From the NCBI GenBank assembly GCA_021847345.1, contig JAJZTW010000019.1:1-60047 (forward strand): a stretch of 60,047 bases of DNA, in the 5' to 3' direction. The position numbers and the translations under genes are program-made. Source of the DNA: Pseudomonadota bacterium (GTDB lineage: Bacteria > Pseudomonadota > Gammaproteobacteria > Burkholderiales > Burkholderiaceae_C). Below, one piece after another: positions 17,642-30,269 of the stretch; within the stretch, counting starts at the first letter, position 1; each line of letters starts with the position of its first letter. Under the pieces are notes generated by a model. It did no database searches. It was not told the origin of the DNA and saw only the letters and a list, made by a program, of their open reading frames with translations.

Positions 17642-20047
17642 TCAGAAGTTCGCCGACAGCGACAGGTACACGGCTCTCGGAGCCCCGGGGTTGGCGATCA
17701 CGTAGCCGCCGTTCGGGGTCTGGAAATAGCCGCCCGAGGAGATGTACTCCGTCGAGTTGTACTGCTTGTCCAGCAGGTTGCTCACGCTCAGCGCGATGCT
17801 GGCCACCTGCGCGCCCGGGATCATGTGGGCCAGGGTCGTGCTGCTGTACTTGACGTTCAGGTTCAGCAGGTTGTAGGCCGGGTTGGTCTGCGTCGACGGC
17901 CCGACGACCGTGTTGTCGAACAGGTAGGAAGCTCCCGTGTACTGGTCCCACAGCGTGGTGTCGACGACACCGTCGTTGCGGAAGTAGCGGTAGGTCACGC
18001 CGGCGTTGGCGGTCAGCTTGGGTGCGTTGGACACCGGCATGCCGTTGAAGCTCTGGTTGGACTTGTAGCTGTAGTAGGAGTCCCAGTTGCTCGACAGCCA
18101 GCCCAGGTTGGCGAAGCCGCGCCAATGCTCGTTGACGTCCCCGCGCAGTTGCAGGTCGACGCCCTTCAGGCTGGCCGAACCGGTGCCGAAAGTGGTCTGG
18201 TTGGGATTGTTGGGGTTGGTGTATCGCACCGTCTGGTTCGACAGCTGGGTGTGGAAGTACTCCACGCTGGCGTACACATTGCGCAGGCCTTGCCAACGCG
18301 CAGCGGCGTAGCGCAAGCCGAAGTCGTAGGACGCCGACTTCACGAGCTGCAGCGCGGCCAGGTTGGGAGCCAGCCCGGTCGAGCCGCCCTGGTCATAGTT
18401 GCCCTGGCTGGGGTTGTGGTAGGCGATGGCGTAGTTGCCGAACGCGCTGACCGCGGGGTCGAGCGCCCAGTTCACGCCCAGCGACGGCTCGACCTTGTGG
18501 AAGGTGGTCGACACGTCGGGGCTGAGGTCGCCGCTGGTGGCGTTGAAGTTCGCCGGCAGCCCCAGGTCGGTCGCCGCCTGCGCGCTGGTGTTGGCGAAGT
18601 CGGTCTGGAAATTCACGTAGCGAATTCCAGGCACCACGGTGAGGGACGAGATCGGCTTGATCTTGTCCTGCAGGAACAGCGCCCAGTAGTCGTTGGTCGT
18701 GGTGTTGTACCCGATGCCATTGATGTCGGCCGCGGTGATGCCGTCACCCAGCAGCGAGATGCCGGCGCGCGGCGTGTAGCCGATGTACTGGTTGCTCGAA
18801 CGGGCGTGGATGAAATAGCCGCCGTAGCTGAGCAGGTTGTGCGAGCCCAGTCGCTGGTCGAAGGCCAGGCGATCCCCGAAGGTCAGCGAATGCTCGATGT
18901 AGTACTCGCCCTTGGGCGAGCTGGCGACGTAGTCGTTCTGCCGGTAGTGGTTGACGTTGCCGTTGCGGATCCACGTCAGGTTGGACATCGTCAGGTTCGG
19001 GTCCAGGTGCAGGTGCAGCCGGCCCCAGTACATGTAGTCGACGACGTAGTTGTGCTTTTGCCAGACCGCGCGCGGCAGGGTCGAGTAGTAGCCGGTGGTC
19101 TGCTGGCTGTAGACCGGCCCCACGGCGTTGCCGTTGCCGTCGGTGCCGTACAGCCCGATGCCGTTGGCCGCGGCATCCGCGCCGCTGACCGGGATCATGT
19201 TGGGGCGCTGCTCGTCGTTCTGCACGGCGTAGGCGCCCAGGCTCAGCGAGCCGCTCTCCAGGGCCTTGCGGGTCTTGAAGTAGGCCTGCACGGAGTGCGA
19301 CGGCAGGTTGTCGCCCGAATCGCGAATGGCATGGCTGTTGGCGTTGGCCAGCCCGAACACCGTCGACCAGCCGTCGTGCTCGCCGGTGTTGTGCACCACG
19401 GACTCGACGCCGGTGTGGAAGCTGCCGACCGACAGGTCGATCTTCGAGTTCGCGTCGCGCGTCGGCTGCAGCGGGATGAAGTTGATCGTGCCGCCCAGGC
19501 TGTTGTACCAGCGCTCGCGCGGGTTGCCGGGACCCTCGACCACGTTGATTCCCTGCAGCAGCGCGCCGATGGGTGTCTCGGGGGAGTGCCAGCCGGTGCC
19601 CTGGATCAGGCTGTTGAGCGGCACGCCGTCGAGCTCGGCGGTGATGGCGTTGGTGGCCAGGTCCCCGGGAATGGAGTTGTAGCCCACCTTGACCCCGCGC
19701 ATGGAGATCTGCGAGCGCGACGACACGCTGGTGGCGTTGTAGCTGGTGATGCGCACGTTGGGAATCAGCGACAAGGCCTGCATGCCGCCGGCATCGGGCC
19801 CGAGCAACGCCGCTTCGTCCTTGGTCACCGCCTTGACCGGCTGGGTCGCCTGCTTGAGCTGCTTGTGGCCGTAGGTCCTGGTGGCGAAGTCGGCTTCGCC
19901 GCCCGTCGTAGTCGAGGTGCCGGCCAAGGCGCTGGCCTGGACGCTGCCGAGGGCCTGCGGGGCCGCGGCATGCGACACGGCGATGCTGCCGAACGCCAGC
20001 GTGATGCCGGCGCTCAGGCGGGTCCATCGAAAGAGTTGGTTTTTCAT
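17642..20047 (-). CDS. TonB-dependent outer-membrane receptor
   Basis: 801 residues. Signal peptide MKNQLFRWTRLSAGITLAFGSIAVSHA, then a plug domain (about 60-210) with ALSLIPNVRI, SRSQISMRGV, TAELDGVPLNSL and GINVVEGPGNPRERWYNSLGGTINF. The remainder is a 22-strand barrel rich in alternating aromatic strands and ending in Phe (VYLSLSANF). It has no STN signalling domain, so transcriptional signalling is not expected. The C-terminal half resembles ferric-siderophore or ferric-dicitrate type receptors, but substrate cannot be told. The frame is open far upstream to 21355 on the complement of the MFS gene; only MKNQ at 20047 gives a signal peptide. Heads a possible transcript with b561 and c'. 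Confidence 0.93.
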   Translation of the reverse strand: MKNQLFRWTRLSAGITLAFGSIAVSHAAAPQALGSVQASALAGTSTTTGGEADFATRTYGHKQLKQATQPVKAVTKDEAALLGPDAGGMQALSLIPNVRITSYNATSVSSRSQISMRGVKVGYNSIPGDLATNAITAELDGVPLNSLIQGTGWHSPETPIGALLQGINVVEGPGNPRERWYNSLGGTINFIPLQPTRDANSKIDLSVGSFHTGVESVVHNTGEHDGWSTVFGLANANSHAIRDSGDNLPSHSVQAYFKTRKALESGSLSLGAYAVQNDEQRPNMIPVSGADAAANGIGLYGTDGNGNAVGPVYSQQTTGYYSTLPRAVWQKHNYVVDYMYWGRLHLHLDPNLTMSNLTWIRNGNVNHYRQNDYVASSPKGEYYIEHSLTFGDRLAFDQRLGSHNLLSYGGYFIHARSSNQYIGYTPRAGISLLGDGITAADINGIGYNTTTNDYWALFLQDKIKPISSLTVVPGIRYVNFQTDFANTSAQAATDLGLPANFNATSGDLSPDVSTTFHKVEPSLGVNWALDPAVSAFGNYAIAYHNPSQGNYDQGGSTGLAPNLAALQLVKSASYDFGLRYAAARWQGLRNVYASVEYFHTQLSNQTVRYTNPNNPNQTTFGTGSASLKGVDLQLRGDVNEHWRGFANLGWLSSNWDSYYSYKSNQSFNGMPVSNAPKLTANAGVTYRYFRNDGVVDTTLWDQYTGASYLFDNTVVGPSTQTNPAYNLLNLNVKYSSTTLAHMIPGAQVASIALSVSNLLDKQYNSTEYISSGGYFQTPNGGYVIANPGAPRAVYLSLSANF

Positions 20048-20281
20048 CGAGTGTTGGCGAGCAGAAAGGTCCATGTCGGGTTCGCACGCCGCACCCGCTG
20101 GGGTGCGACGGCAGCCGGCATTGCAAGCGCCGTCGATGAACCTGCGGTGACGAGTCCGTGACCCTGCCGTGAAACCTGTCGCAGGATGTTGCAGCGCGCC
20201 GCGCCGCAGGCAGGGCTTCGATGCCTGTCGGATAATCGGCGTCCCCGCAGCAGGCGATGAAGCGCCCTGCCCGACCTTCCC
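20048..20281. other. Divergent intergenic region, TonB receptor / MFS exporter
   Basis: 234 bases. I looked for a Fur box, a cobalamin riboswitch B12 box and sigma-70 hexamers and found nothing convincing. Short GC-rich inverted repeats occur, as expected by composition. Confidence 0.5.
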
Positions 20282-21709
20282 GTGCCCACAACCTCCCCCC
20301 GCGCCGCGCCGCCCGCGGCGCCGCCGCGCTTTCCCGTGCTCATCGCCGTGGTCGTCGCCGTCGCGTTCCTCATGGAACAGCTCGACGCGACCATCATCAC
20401 CACCGCGCTGCCCGACATGTCGCGTGCGCTGCGCACCAGCTCGGTGGACATGAACCTGGCGGTCAGCGCCTACGTGCTCACGTTGGCGGTGTTCATCCCG
20501 GTCAGCGGCTGGTTCGCCGACCGCTTCGGCGCGCGCCGGGTGTTCATGAGCGCGCTGGCGCTGTTCACGCTGGGCTCGGTGCTGTGCGGCGCCGCGCAGA
20601 GCTTTTCCATGCTCGTGGCCACGCGCGTGCTGCAGGGCCTGGGCGGCGCCATGATGACCCCGGTGGGGCGCCTGATCCTGCTGCGCAGCTTCGAGCGCAG
20701 CCAGCTCGTGCGGGCGATGACCTACACCACGCTGCCGGCGATCATCGGTCCGGTGCTGGGGCCGCTGGTGGGAGGCTACCTCAGCACGTATCTGTCGTGG
20801 CGCTGGATTTTCTACGTCAACGTACCGTTCGGGCTGCTGGGTCTGCTGCTGGCATGGCGCCTGGTCAACCCGGTGCCGGAAGAGCCCGACGCGCGCTTCG
20901 ATTTCGGCGGCTTCGTGCTGTTCGGCGCCGGCGTCGGGTTGCTGCAGTTCCTCATGGAAGCGCTCGGCGCGGCCCGCGTGAGCCTGCTGCTGACGGCGGG
21001 CGCCGCCTGCGGCGCGCTGCTGCTGGGCTTCGTGCTGCGCAACCGCGGCCGGGCCCGCCCCGCGGTGGACCTGCGCCTGCTGCGCGAGCGTGCATTCGGC
21101 ATCGCCACGCTGGCTGGAGGCCTGTGCCGCGTGGCCATGAACGCCCCGCTGTACCTGCTGCCGCTGATGCTGCAGCTCGGGCTGGGCATGAGCGCCGTGC
21201 AATCGGGTTCGCTGACCTTCCTTTCGGCGATGGGCTCGCCGGTGATCCGCCTGGCCGTCGGCCCGGCGCTCGCGCGCTGGGGCTTTCGCAGACTGCTCGT
21301 GGGCAGCGCGCTGGCCTGCTCGGCCATGCTGGCGGCGTTCGCCGGCATCGGCCACGCCACGCCACGCTGGGTGATCGCCGCCATCATCGTGCTGTTCGGC
21401 GCCGTGCGTTCAACCCAGTTCATGACCTCCAACACCCTCGCCTACGCCGACGTCGAGCCAGCCCGCCTGAGCCGCGCCACCAGCCTGGGCGGCCTGCTGC
21501 AGCAGCTCACGGTGAGCTTCGGCGTGGCGCTGGGTGCCGCCGCGCTGCGCGTGCTGGGCGCGGCACACGCCATGCCCGGCCTGGCGCAGTTCCACGCCGC
21601 GTTCCTGGTGCTGGCGCTGCTGCCGCTGCTGGCCATTCCGGTGTTCGCGCGCCTGCACCCGGAAGACGGCGCGGTGGTCAGCGGACACCGCGCCGCGCCG
21701 GGCCGCTGA
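20282..21709 (+). CDS. MFS drug exporter, EmrB/QacA (DHA2) type
   Basis: 475 residues, likely 14 transmembrane helices. The first helix carries the DHA2 signature FLMEQLDATIITTALPDMSRAL, followed by motif A GWFADRFGARRVF and helix 5 motif C-like GPVLGPLVGGYLSTYLSWRWIFYVNVPFG split over the region about 135-165. These proton antiporters expel hydrophobic compounds. The start is a GTG at 20282. No membrane-fusion partner lies beside it. Divergent from the TonB receptor. Substrate is unknown. Confidence 0.88.
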   Translation: MPTTSPRAAPPAAPPRFPVLIAVVVAVAFLMEQLDATIITTALPDMSRALRTSSVDMNLAVSAYVLTLAVFIPVSGWFADRFGARRVFMSALALFTLGSVLCGAAQSFSMLVATRVLQGLGGAMMTPVGRLILLRSFERSQLVRAMTYTTLPAIIGPVLGPLVGGYLSTYLSWRWIFYVNVPFGLLGLLLAWRLVNPVPEEPDARFDFGGFVLFGAGVGLLQFLMEALGAARVSLLLTAGAACGALLLGFVLRNRGRARPAVDLRLLRERAFGIATLAGGLCRVAMNAPLYLLPLMLQLGLGMSAVQSGSLTFLSAMGSPVIRLAVGPALARWGFRRLLVGSALACSAMLAAFAGIGHATPRWVIAAIIVLFGAVRSTQFMTSNTLAYADVEPARLSRATSLGGLLQQLTVSFGVALGAAALRVLGAAHAMPGLAQFHAAFLVLALLPLLAIPVFARLHPEDGAVVSGHRAAPGR

Positions 21710-21737
21710 AGGCCGTCCGGCGCGGCGCCGAGCTCGC

Positions 21738-23997
<2,260 letters not shown>

Positions 23998-24008
23998 CGA
24001 AAATCTAT

Positions 24009-24047
24009 CTATCGAGCGCATAGCCGATGTTCCTATCCCCGAGATAG
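24009..24047. promoter_or_regulatory. OxyR-like (LysR-type) operator of katG
   Basis: Two dyads of the form CTAT-N7-ATAG lie at 24009-24023 and 24033-24047, nine bases apart. Each contains a T-N11-A core. The tetranucleotides and seven-base spacings are those of OxyR sites, but the nine-base central gap departs from the canonical uniform seven. oxyR is not in the window. Confidence 0.55.
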
Positions 24048-24160
24048 CCTGAAACCCAGGATTGCAAGGAGTTGCACCGGGATACCCGGCTTGCGCATGC
24101 GCCCGATGTGCACGCGCCTCCCCTGCCGCATGGAGCGCGCCAGGGCGACGTACGCCCCGC

Positions 24161-25255
24161 TCAGCCGTCGACCAGCGCCCTGGCGAAAGCCGCGGCGTCG
24201 AACACCTGCAGGTCCTCGAGGGACTCGCCGACTCCGATGAAATAGATCGGCACCGGGCGTTCGCGCGCGATGGCGGCGATCACCCCGCCCTTGGCGCTGC
24301 CGTCGAGCTTGGTCAGGATGATGCCGCTGAGGCCCAGCGTGTCGTCGAAGGCGCGCAACTGGGCCAGTGCGTTCTGGCCGTTGGTGGCGTCGATGACCAG
24401 GATCGCCTCGTGGGGCGCGCCCTCCATGGCCTTGCCGATGACCCGCTTGACCTTGCGCAGTTCCTCCATCAGGTGCGCCTGCGTGGGCAGGCGCCCGGCC
24501 GTGTCGATGATCACCACGTCCATGCCCCGCGCACGGCCGGCCTGCACCGAGTCGAAAGCCACCGCGGCCGGATCTCCGCCTTGCTGCGCGATCACCTGCA
24601 CGTCGTTGCGCTGCCCCCAGGCGGCGAGCTGTTCGCGCGCGGCAGCGCGAAACGTGTCGCCGGCGGCCAGCAGCACCTTGCATCCGGCTGCCTGCAGGTG
24701 GCGCGTGAGCTTGCCGATGCTGGTCGTCTTGCCGGCCCCGTTGACCCCGACCATCATGATCACCGTGGGGCTGGTGCGCCCGATGTCCAGCGGTTTTTCC
24801 AGCGGCGCCAGCAACTCGGCGAGCACGTCACGCAACAGCTCGCGCACCTGCTGCGGGGTCTCGGCGCGGGTACTGCGCACCTTGCGACGCAGCTCGTCGA
24901 GCACATGCGCGGTCGCCGCGCTGCCGGCGTCGGCGAGGATCAGCGCGGTCTCGAGTTCCTCGAACAGCGCCTCGTCGATGCGCGCGGCGCCGAACAGGCC
25001 CGACAGCCCGGCGCCGGTCTTGCGCAGGCCCTGGCGCAAGCGCCCGAACCAGCCGGCCGGAGGCTGCTGCGCCTGCTGCTCGGGCTGCGGCTCGGGCCGC
25101 GGCTCGGGCGCGGCTGCCGGCTCGACGGCGGCCAGCGACTCGGCGATCGGGGCCGGCACCGGGGCCGCCTCCGGCCGCTGGACCGAGTCCGGCACCGGCT
25201 GCGAAACGGCGACTGCTTCGGTGGGGGCCTGCTTGCGCTTGAAAAAACGAAACAT
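24161..25255 (-). CDS. ftsY: Signal recognition particle receptor FtsY
   Basis: 364 residues. A short basic start (MFRFFKRKQ) and a Pro/Glu/Ala-rich region to about residue 65 form the variable A domain. The N domain follows (FEELETALILADAG), then the GTPase G domain with P-loop GVNGAGKTT (170-178), DTFRAAAREQL, DTAGRLPT and TKLDGSAKGG. FtsY docks SRP-ribosome complexes at the inner membrane for co-translational insertion. ATG 25255 is chosen because it yields MFRFFKRK; the frame extends without stop far upstream opposite rsmD. Divergent from rsmD, a conserved arrangement. Confidence 0.96.
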   Translation of the reverse strand: MFRFFKRKQAPTEAVAVSQPVPDSVQRPEAAPVPAPIAESLAAVEPAAAPEPRPEPQPEQQAQQPPAGWFGRLRQGLRKTGAGLSGLFGAARIDEALFEELETALILADAGSAATAHVLDELRRKVRSTRAETPQQVRELLRDVLAELLAPLEKPLDIGRTSPTVIMMVGVNGAGKTTSIGKLTRHLQAAGCKVLLAAGDTFRAAAREQLAAWGQRNDVQVIAQQGGDPAAVAFDSVQAGRARGMDVVIIDTAGRLPTQAHLMEELRKVKRVIGKAMEGAPHEAILVIDATNGQNALAQLRAFDDTLGLSGIILTKLDGSAKGGVIAAIARERPVPIYFIGVGESLEDLQVFDAAAFARALVDG

Positions 25256-25405
25256 GATGAATTGTGGGACCTGCCGTTGTGGGCGCCGCCTGCGCGCCAA
25301 TCCCGTATTGTCGCCTGTCGCGCATCGACCGGGCTCGCCAGCCGCTATGCTGGAGCCCCCGCGGGGCCGTCGAGCCCGCCGGGAATCCTGCCGACAACTC
25401 GCCGC

Positions 25406-26035
25406 ATGACCACCTCTCCGACCCCCTCCCGCGCACCGCGCCATGCCGGTGCGGGCAGCGTTCGCATCATCGGTGGGCACTTGCGCGGCAGCAAGCTGCG
25501 GGTGCCCGCGGTCGACGGTCTGCGTCCGACTCCCGACCGCGTGCGCGAGACCTTGTTCAACTGGCTGGGCCAGGACCTGCACGGCCTGCGCTGCCTGGAC
25601 CTGTTCGCAGGCAGCGGAGCCCTCGGCCTGGAGGCCGCGTCGCGCGGCGCCGCCAGCGTCGACATGGTCGAACGCCATGCCCTGCTGGCGCGGGCCCTGC
25701 GCGAAGCCAGCCAGCGCCTGGGCGCCGACGCCGTTCACGTGCATGCCACCGATGCGCTGAGCTTCGCCGCATCGCGCGCGCCCGGCAGCTACGACGTGGT
25801 GTTCATCGACCCACCCTTCGGCCTGGCCGGAATGCACGAAAAGGCCCTGTCCGTGGCGGCGCGCATCGTCGACCCGCAGGGCCGCGTGTACCTGGAGGCC
25901 CCCGACGCCGCCAGCCTGCGGCAATGGGCCGGCGCCGGCTGGGAGGTGCTGCGCAGCGCGCGGGCCGGCCATGTGCACTACGCGCTGCTGCGCAGGGACC
26001 CCGGCGCGGCACGCGAACCCTCGGCACCCGACTGA
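25406..26035 (+). CDS. rsmD: 16S rRNA (guanine966-N2)-methyltransferase RsmD
   Basis: 209 residues. [16 protein letters not shown] and [16 protein letters not shown] are the RsmD N-terminal signatures. [19 protein letters not shown] is the SAM-binding motif I, and [10 protein letters not shown] carries the catalytic DPPF of N2-guanine methyltransferases. It modifies G966 of 16S rRNA on the assembling 30S subunit. ATG 25406 precedes a short disordered N-terminus. coaD follows after 80 bases, an order common in proteobacteria. Confidence 0.96.
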   Translation: MTTSPTPSRAPRHAGAGSVRIIGGHLRGSKLRVPAVDGLRPTPDRVRETLFNWLGQDLHGLRCLDLFAGSGALGLEAASRGAASVDMVERHALLARALREASQRLGADAVHVHATDALSFAASRAPGSYDVVFIDPPFGLAGMHEKALSVAARIVDPQGRVYLEAPDAASLRQWAGAGWEVLRSARAGHVHYALLRRDPGAAREPSAPD

Positions 26036-26115
26036 TACCGCACGCAGCCTCGAGCGCAGCCGCCCGACCCGCCCCTGAAGCCGCCGCACCCCGACGACCG
26101 CCCCTGGAGCCCGCC

Positions 26116-26631
26116 ATGCTGACCGCCGTCTACCCCGGTACCTTCGACCCCTTCACGCGAGGACACGAGGATCTCGTGCGCCGCGCCAGCTCGCTGTTCC
26201 AGCGCCTGATCGTCGGCGTGGCGGCGGGACACCACAAGAATTCCCTGTTCAACATCGACGAGCGCCTGGACCTGGCACGGGCCATCCTGGCGCCGTACCC
26301 GAACGTGCGCGTCGAGGGCTTCACCGGCCTGCTCAAGGACTTCGTCGAGCAGCAGCGCGCCCAGGTGATCGTGCGCGGGCTGCGCGCCGTGAGCGACTTC
26401 GAGTACGAGTTCCAGATGGCGGGCATGAACCGCCAGCTCATGCCCGAGGTCGAGACGCTGTTCATGACCCCGGCCGACCAATACCAGTTCGTATCAGGGA
26501 CTTTCGTGCGGGAGATCGCCCTGCTGGGCGGAGATGTCGGAAAATTCGTGGTGCCGCTGGTCACCGAACGCCTGGCGCGCAAGGTGGCCGACCGCAAGCG
26601 CGCCGAGAACGGCGGGACCACCGCAGCCTGA
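26116..26631 (+). CDS. coaD: Phosphopantetheine adenylyltransferase
   Basis: 171 residues. [15 protein letters not shown] is the nucleotidyltransferase motif (T/HxGH). [13 protein letters not shown] contacts the pantetheine substrate, and [16 protein letters not shown] replaces the usual S-S-S/T-x-V-(R/K)-E segment near the C-terminus. The enzyme makes dephospho-CoA from 4'-phosphopantetheine and ATP, the penultimate step of CoA synthesis. The ATG is 80 bases after rsmD. A 12-bp tandem repeat begins 17 bases after its stop. Confidence 0.96.
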   Translation: MLTAVYPGTFDPFTRGHEDLVRRASSLFQRLIVGVAAGHHKNSLFNIDERLDLARAILAPYPNVRVEGFTGLLKDFVEQQRAQVIVRGLRAVSDFEYEFQMAGMNRQLMPEVETLFMTPADQYQFVSGTFVREIALLGGDVGKFVVPLVTERLARKVADRKRAENGGTTAA

Positions 26632-27162
<531 letters not shown>

Positions 27163-27221
27163 GGCAGGCGCGCCACCCGGCTGGCCCAACCCGGCCGAAC
27201 CCAACTGGGCCAGCGCGCGAC

Positions 27222-27830
27222 TCAGGCCCTGGCCGGGGCACCCGGGCGGGCGCCGCCGGGATTTTCGCGGTGCAGTTCCATCACGGCGAGGTCCATGTCG
27301 CCGTCCAGCACCCGCGGCAGCACCTGCAGGCTGCGCTGCATGGCCTGCTCGATCAACTCCAGTTCGCCGCGCGGCGGGCGCCCGAGCACGAAACCGATCA
27401 CCGCCTCGCGGCTGCCCGGGTGGCCGATGCCCAGGCGCAGGCGCCAGAACAGCGGCGTGCCCAGCTGGGCCGCGATGTCGCGCAGGCCGTTGTGCCCGGC
27501 ATGCCCGCCACCGCGCTTGAGCTTGACCTGCCCGGGAAGCAGGTCGAGCTCGTCGTGCACGACCAGGATTTCCTCGGGCGTGATCTTGTAGAAGCGCGCC
27601 ACCGCCGCCACCGACTGCCCGGAGCGGTTCATGTAGGTCCCCGGCTCGAGCAGCCATACGTCGCCATGCGGGCCTCGCATGCGCGCGACGTGGCCGAAGA
27701 ATCCCTTTTCCGGCCGCAGCGGCGCGCCCTGCCGGTCGGCGAGCTGGTCGAGCCACCAGAAGCCGGCATTGTGGCGCTGCTGGGCATGCTCCGGCCCGGG
27801 GTTGCCGAGCCCGACGATCAGGCGGATCAA
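27222..27830 (-). CDS. pth: Peptidyl-tRNA hydrolase
   Basis: 202 residues. [23 protein letters not shown] contains the catalytic His (RHNAGF) and the tRNA-binding Asn; [13 protein letters not shown] and [25 protein letters not shown] are the other signature blocks. The enzyme releases tRNA from prematurely dropped peptidyl-tRNA. The only start compatible with the conserved N-terminus is TTG at 27830, which overlaps the gpsA stop as TTGA, so translation is probably coupled to gpsA. Convergent with the ferredoxin gene. Confidence 0.95.
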   Translation of the reverse strand: MIRLIVGLGNPGPEHAQQRHNAGFWWLDQLADRQGAPLRPEKGFFGHVARMRGPHGDVWLLEPGTYMNRSGQSVAAVARFYKITPEEILVVHDELDLLPGQVKLKRGGGHAGHNGLRDIAAQLGTPLFWRLRLGIGHPGSREAVIGFVLGRPPRGELELIEQAMQRSLQVLPRVLDGDMDLAVMELHRENPGGARPGAPARA

Positions 27831-28876
27831 CGCGGCGGCTCCGTCTCGGACTCGGAACGAGCCTCGCGCGCCAGCAGCGCGCCCAGCGCCGCGACGGCGT
27901 CGATGCGCTGCTCGAGCAGCGCGCACACCTGCTCGGTGATGGGCATGTCCACCTCGTGGGCGCGTGCCAGCTCCAGCACGGTGCGCGCAGTGTGCACGCC
28001 CTCGGCGACATGCCCGAGCTCGCGCACCACCGCCTGCAGGTCCTTGCCGGCGGCCAGTTGCAGCCCGACCCGTCGATTGCGCGACAACTCCCCGGTGCAG
28101 GTCAGCACGAGGTCGCCCAGCCCGCTCAGGCCCATGAAGGTCTCCTGGCGCCCGCCGAGGGCGAGGCCCAGGCGGGCCATCTCGGCCAGCCCGCGCGTGA
28201 CCAGCGCGGCACGCGCATTGGCCCCCTGGCGCAGCCCGTCGCTGACGCCACAGGCGATGGCCAGCACGTTCTTCACGGCGCCTCCGACGGCCACGCCGGT
28301 CAGGTCGTCGCTGGCGTACACGCGCATGCTGCCGCCGTGCAGGGCCCGCACGGCAGTCGCCGCGAGCTGCGACGGCGCCGCGGCCACCAGCGCCACCGGC
28401 AGGCCGCGGGCGACCTCCAGCGCGAAACTGGGCCCGGACAACACGCCCACCTGCGGGCGCTGCCGCCAGTCGCCGAACACCTGCGCGACCACCTGGTGCG
28501 GCAGCAGCGCGCTGTCGCGCTCGAAGCCCTTGGCCAGGATCAGCACGCCCGGCGCGAGCGCCACCTCGGCGCGGGTCCAGGCCTCGCGCAGCGCCTGCGC
28601 CATGCCGCGCAGCCCGGCCACCGTGACAGCCAGCACCACGAGGCCGCCGGCGGCGTGCTGCAGCGCCTCGGCGAGGTCGTCGCACAGGCGCAGGGACTCG
28701 GGAAACTCGACCCCCGGCAGGTAGCGGGTGTTCTCGCCCCTGCGACGCATCTGCTGCACCTGCGCCGGGTCGCGCGCCCACAGCAGCACGTCGTTGCGCG
28801 CGCTGGCGTGCACGGCCAGCGCGCTGCCCCAGGCGCCGGCCCCCAGCACGGCCAGCGGCATGCCCGGCTTCAGCAT
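27827..28876 (-). CDS. gpsA: NAD(P)-dependent glycerol-3-phosphate dehydrogenase
   Basis: 349 residues. The Rossmann motif [10 protein letters not shown] is at the N-terminus. Later come [39 protein letters not shown] (catalytic Lys) and [21 protein letters not shown]. The enzyme reduces dihydroxyacetone phosphate to sn-glycerol-3-phosphate for phospholipid synthesis. The C-terminal extension [16 protein letters not shown] is ordinary. It precedes pth with a TTGA overlap and follows secB by 37 bases, so secB-gpsA-pth is likely one transcript. Confidence 0.97.
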   Translation of the reverse strand: MLKPGMPLAVLGAGAWGSALAVHASARNDVLLWARDPAQVQQMRRRGENTRYLPGVEFPESLRLCDDLAEALQHAAGGLVVLAVTVAGLRGMAQALREAWTRAEVALAPGVLILAKGFERDSALLPHQVVAQVFGDWRQRPQVGVLSGPSFALEVARGLPVALVAAAPSQLAATAVRALHGGSMRVYASDDLTGVAVGGAVKNVLAIACGVSDGLRQGANARAALVTRGLAEMARLGLALGGRQETFMGLSGLGDLVLTCTGELSRNRRVGLQLAAGKDLQAVVRELGHVAEGVHTARTVLELARAHEVDMPITEQVCALLEQRIDAVAALGALLAREARSESETEPPR

Positions 28877-28913
28877 GGCGATCGCGGGTTGGCGCGGGGG
28901 GCGGTTGCGGACA

Positions 28914-29408
28914 TCAGTTCAGCGTCGGGCCGGCTGCCGGCTGCTGCGCCCCGGAGCCCTGCTGCGCGCGCTGCGCCTCGAACATGGCCTGGAAGTTGAT
29001 TTCCGCCAGATGCACCGGAGGGAAGCCGGCGCGGGTGATGACGTCGGCCAGGTTGGCACGCAGGTACGGGTACACGGTCTGCGGGCAGGCGATGCCCAGC
29101 AGCAGCTCGGCGTGCTCCTCGGGGACGTTGCGCATCTCGAAAATGCCCGCCTGCTTGCCCTCGACGAGGAACAGCGTGCGCTGGTCGATGCGCGCGGTGA
29201 TGGTGGCGGTCACGCACACCTCGACCACGCCATCGGCCAGGTTCTGCGATTCCAGGTTCATCTGCACATCCACCGTGGGCTGCGCTTGCTCCAGCAGGAT
29301 CTGCGGGGAGTTGGGTTGTTCCAGCGAAAGATCCTTCAGATAACAACGCTGCAACGCAAAAATCGGTTGGCGTTGTTGTGCGGCTTCCGCGGGGTTGGGC
29401 GTGCTCAT
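28914..29408 (-). CDS. secB: Protein-export chaperone SecB
   Basis: 164 residues. [90 protein letters not shown] (split over the C-terminal half) are the SecB blocks. The tetramer holds precursors unfolded and delivers them to SecA. It lies 157 bases from grxC and just upstream of gpsA, the order seen in Burkholderiales. Confidence 0.97.
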   Translation of the reverse strand: MSTPNPAEAAQQRQPIFALQRCYLKDLSLEQPNSPQILLEQAQPTVDVQMNLESQNLADGVVEVCVTATITARIDQRTLFLVEGKQAGIFEMRNVPEEHAELLLGIACPQTVYPYLRANLADVITRAGFPPVHLAEINFQAMFEAQRAQQGSGAQQPAAGPTLN

Positions 29409-29565
29409 GCAGACAGACTCCGGACTGGGTTGAACTTCGGCCGGCGCACGCCCTCGGGGCGCGCGCCACGCACTTGCGTGGCACCGTCGGCGCGACGGTG
29501 CCCGGGCATTGTAGGAGCCGCCGCGCGGCCCCCCGAGCCGGCGGGGGACTGCCGGCGGCCGGCGC

Positions 29566-29838
29566 TCAGGCAGCCGATGCCTGCAGCAGCGGCTGCAGCT
29601 TGCCCGCCGCGTCGAGCGCGTACAGGTCGTCGCAGCCGCCGACGTGGGTCTCGCCGATGTAGATCTGCGGCACGGTGCGGCGCCCGGTGACTTGCATCAT
29701 GGTCGCGCGCGCCTGGGGATCGAGGTCGATGCGCACTTCCTGGATGTGCTCCACCCCGCGGCGACGCAGCAGGTCCTTGGCGCGCAGGCAGTAGGGGCAG
29801 ACGGCGGTGGTGTACATGCGCACCGTGGGATGGGACAT
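29566..29838 (-). CDS. grxC: Glutaredoxin 3
   Basis: 90 residues, a complete dithiol glutaredoxin. The active site is CPYC ([14 protein letters not shown]); the glutathione-binding TVPQIYIG and GGCDDLYAL motifs follow. It reduces mixed disulfides with glutathione. ATG 29838 gives [11 protein letters not shown]. It lies 20 bases after the rhodanese gene on the same strand and upstream of secB. Confidence 0.95.
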   Translation of the reverse strand: MSHPTVRMYTTAVCPYCLRAKDLLRRRGVEHIQEVRIDLDPQARATMMQVTGRRTVPQIYIGETHVGGCDDLYALDAAGKLQPLLQASAA

Positions 29839-29858
29839 GACGAACGGACTCCCTGGTT

Positions 29859-30269
29859 TCAGGCCTTCTCGACCGGCAGCCCGGCCTCGCGCCACGCGCG
29901 CAGCCCGCCGTTGACGGCAAGCGCGCGCTCGTAGCCGAGCTTGCGCAGCGTCGCCGCGGCACGACCGGCACGGGCTCCGCTCTGGCACATCAGCAGCACC
30001 GGAAGCTGCTTGTTCTTGGGCAGCTCGGCGACGCGCTTCTCGAGTTCGCCCAGTGGAATGTTGCGCGAGCCGACGCAGTGCCCGGCCGCGTGCTCGGACG
30101 CCTCGCACACGTCGATCAGCACGCCCTTCTCCCGGTTCATCAGGCGAACGGCCTCGGCGGCCGACACGCCGCCGGCGCCGCCGCCACGGGGAAACGAGGT
30201 CCACAGCAGCATGCCGCCGGAGATCACGGCGATGGCGATCAGCGCCAGGTTGTCGATCACGAACTTCAA
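29859..30269 (-). CDS. Membrane-anchored rhodanese-like protein
   Basis: 136 residues from a TTG start. One N-terminal transmembrane helix (IDNLALIAIAVISGGMLLW) anchors a single rhodanese domain: SAAEAVRLMNREKGVLIDV, then the active loop MCQSGARAG with the catalytic Cys. Rhodaneses transfer sulfane sulfur; the substrate is unknown. The open frame reaches a GTG at 30281, but only the TTG at 30269 is preceded at good spacing by GGTGGAG, and it yields the common MKFVIDN N-terminus. First gene of a probable rhodanese-grxC-secB transcript. Confidence 0.87.
   Translation of the reverse strand: MKFVIDNLALIAIAVISGGMLLWTSFPRGGGAGGVSAAEAVRLMNREKGVLIDVCEASEHAAGHCVGSRNIPLGELEKRVAELPKNKQLPVLLMCQSGARAGRAAATLRKLGYERALAVNGGLRAWREAGLPVEKA

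Noticed and set aside
20048..20281. A cobalamin riboswitch or Fur box before the TonB receptor
   Set aside because: No B12 box or 19-bp Fur-type palindrome could be found on either strand.
17642..21355. A 1237-codon version of the TonB receptor
   Set aside because: The extra upstream part is the complement of the MFS exporter; only the ATG at 20047 gives a signal peptide.
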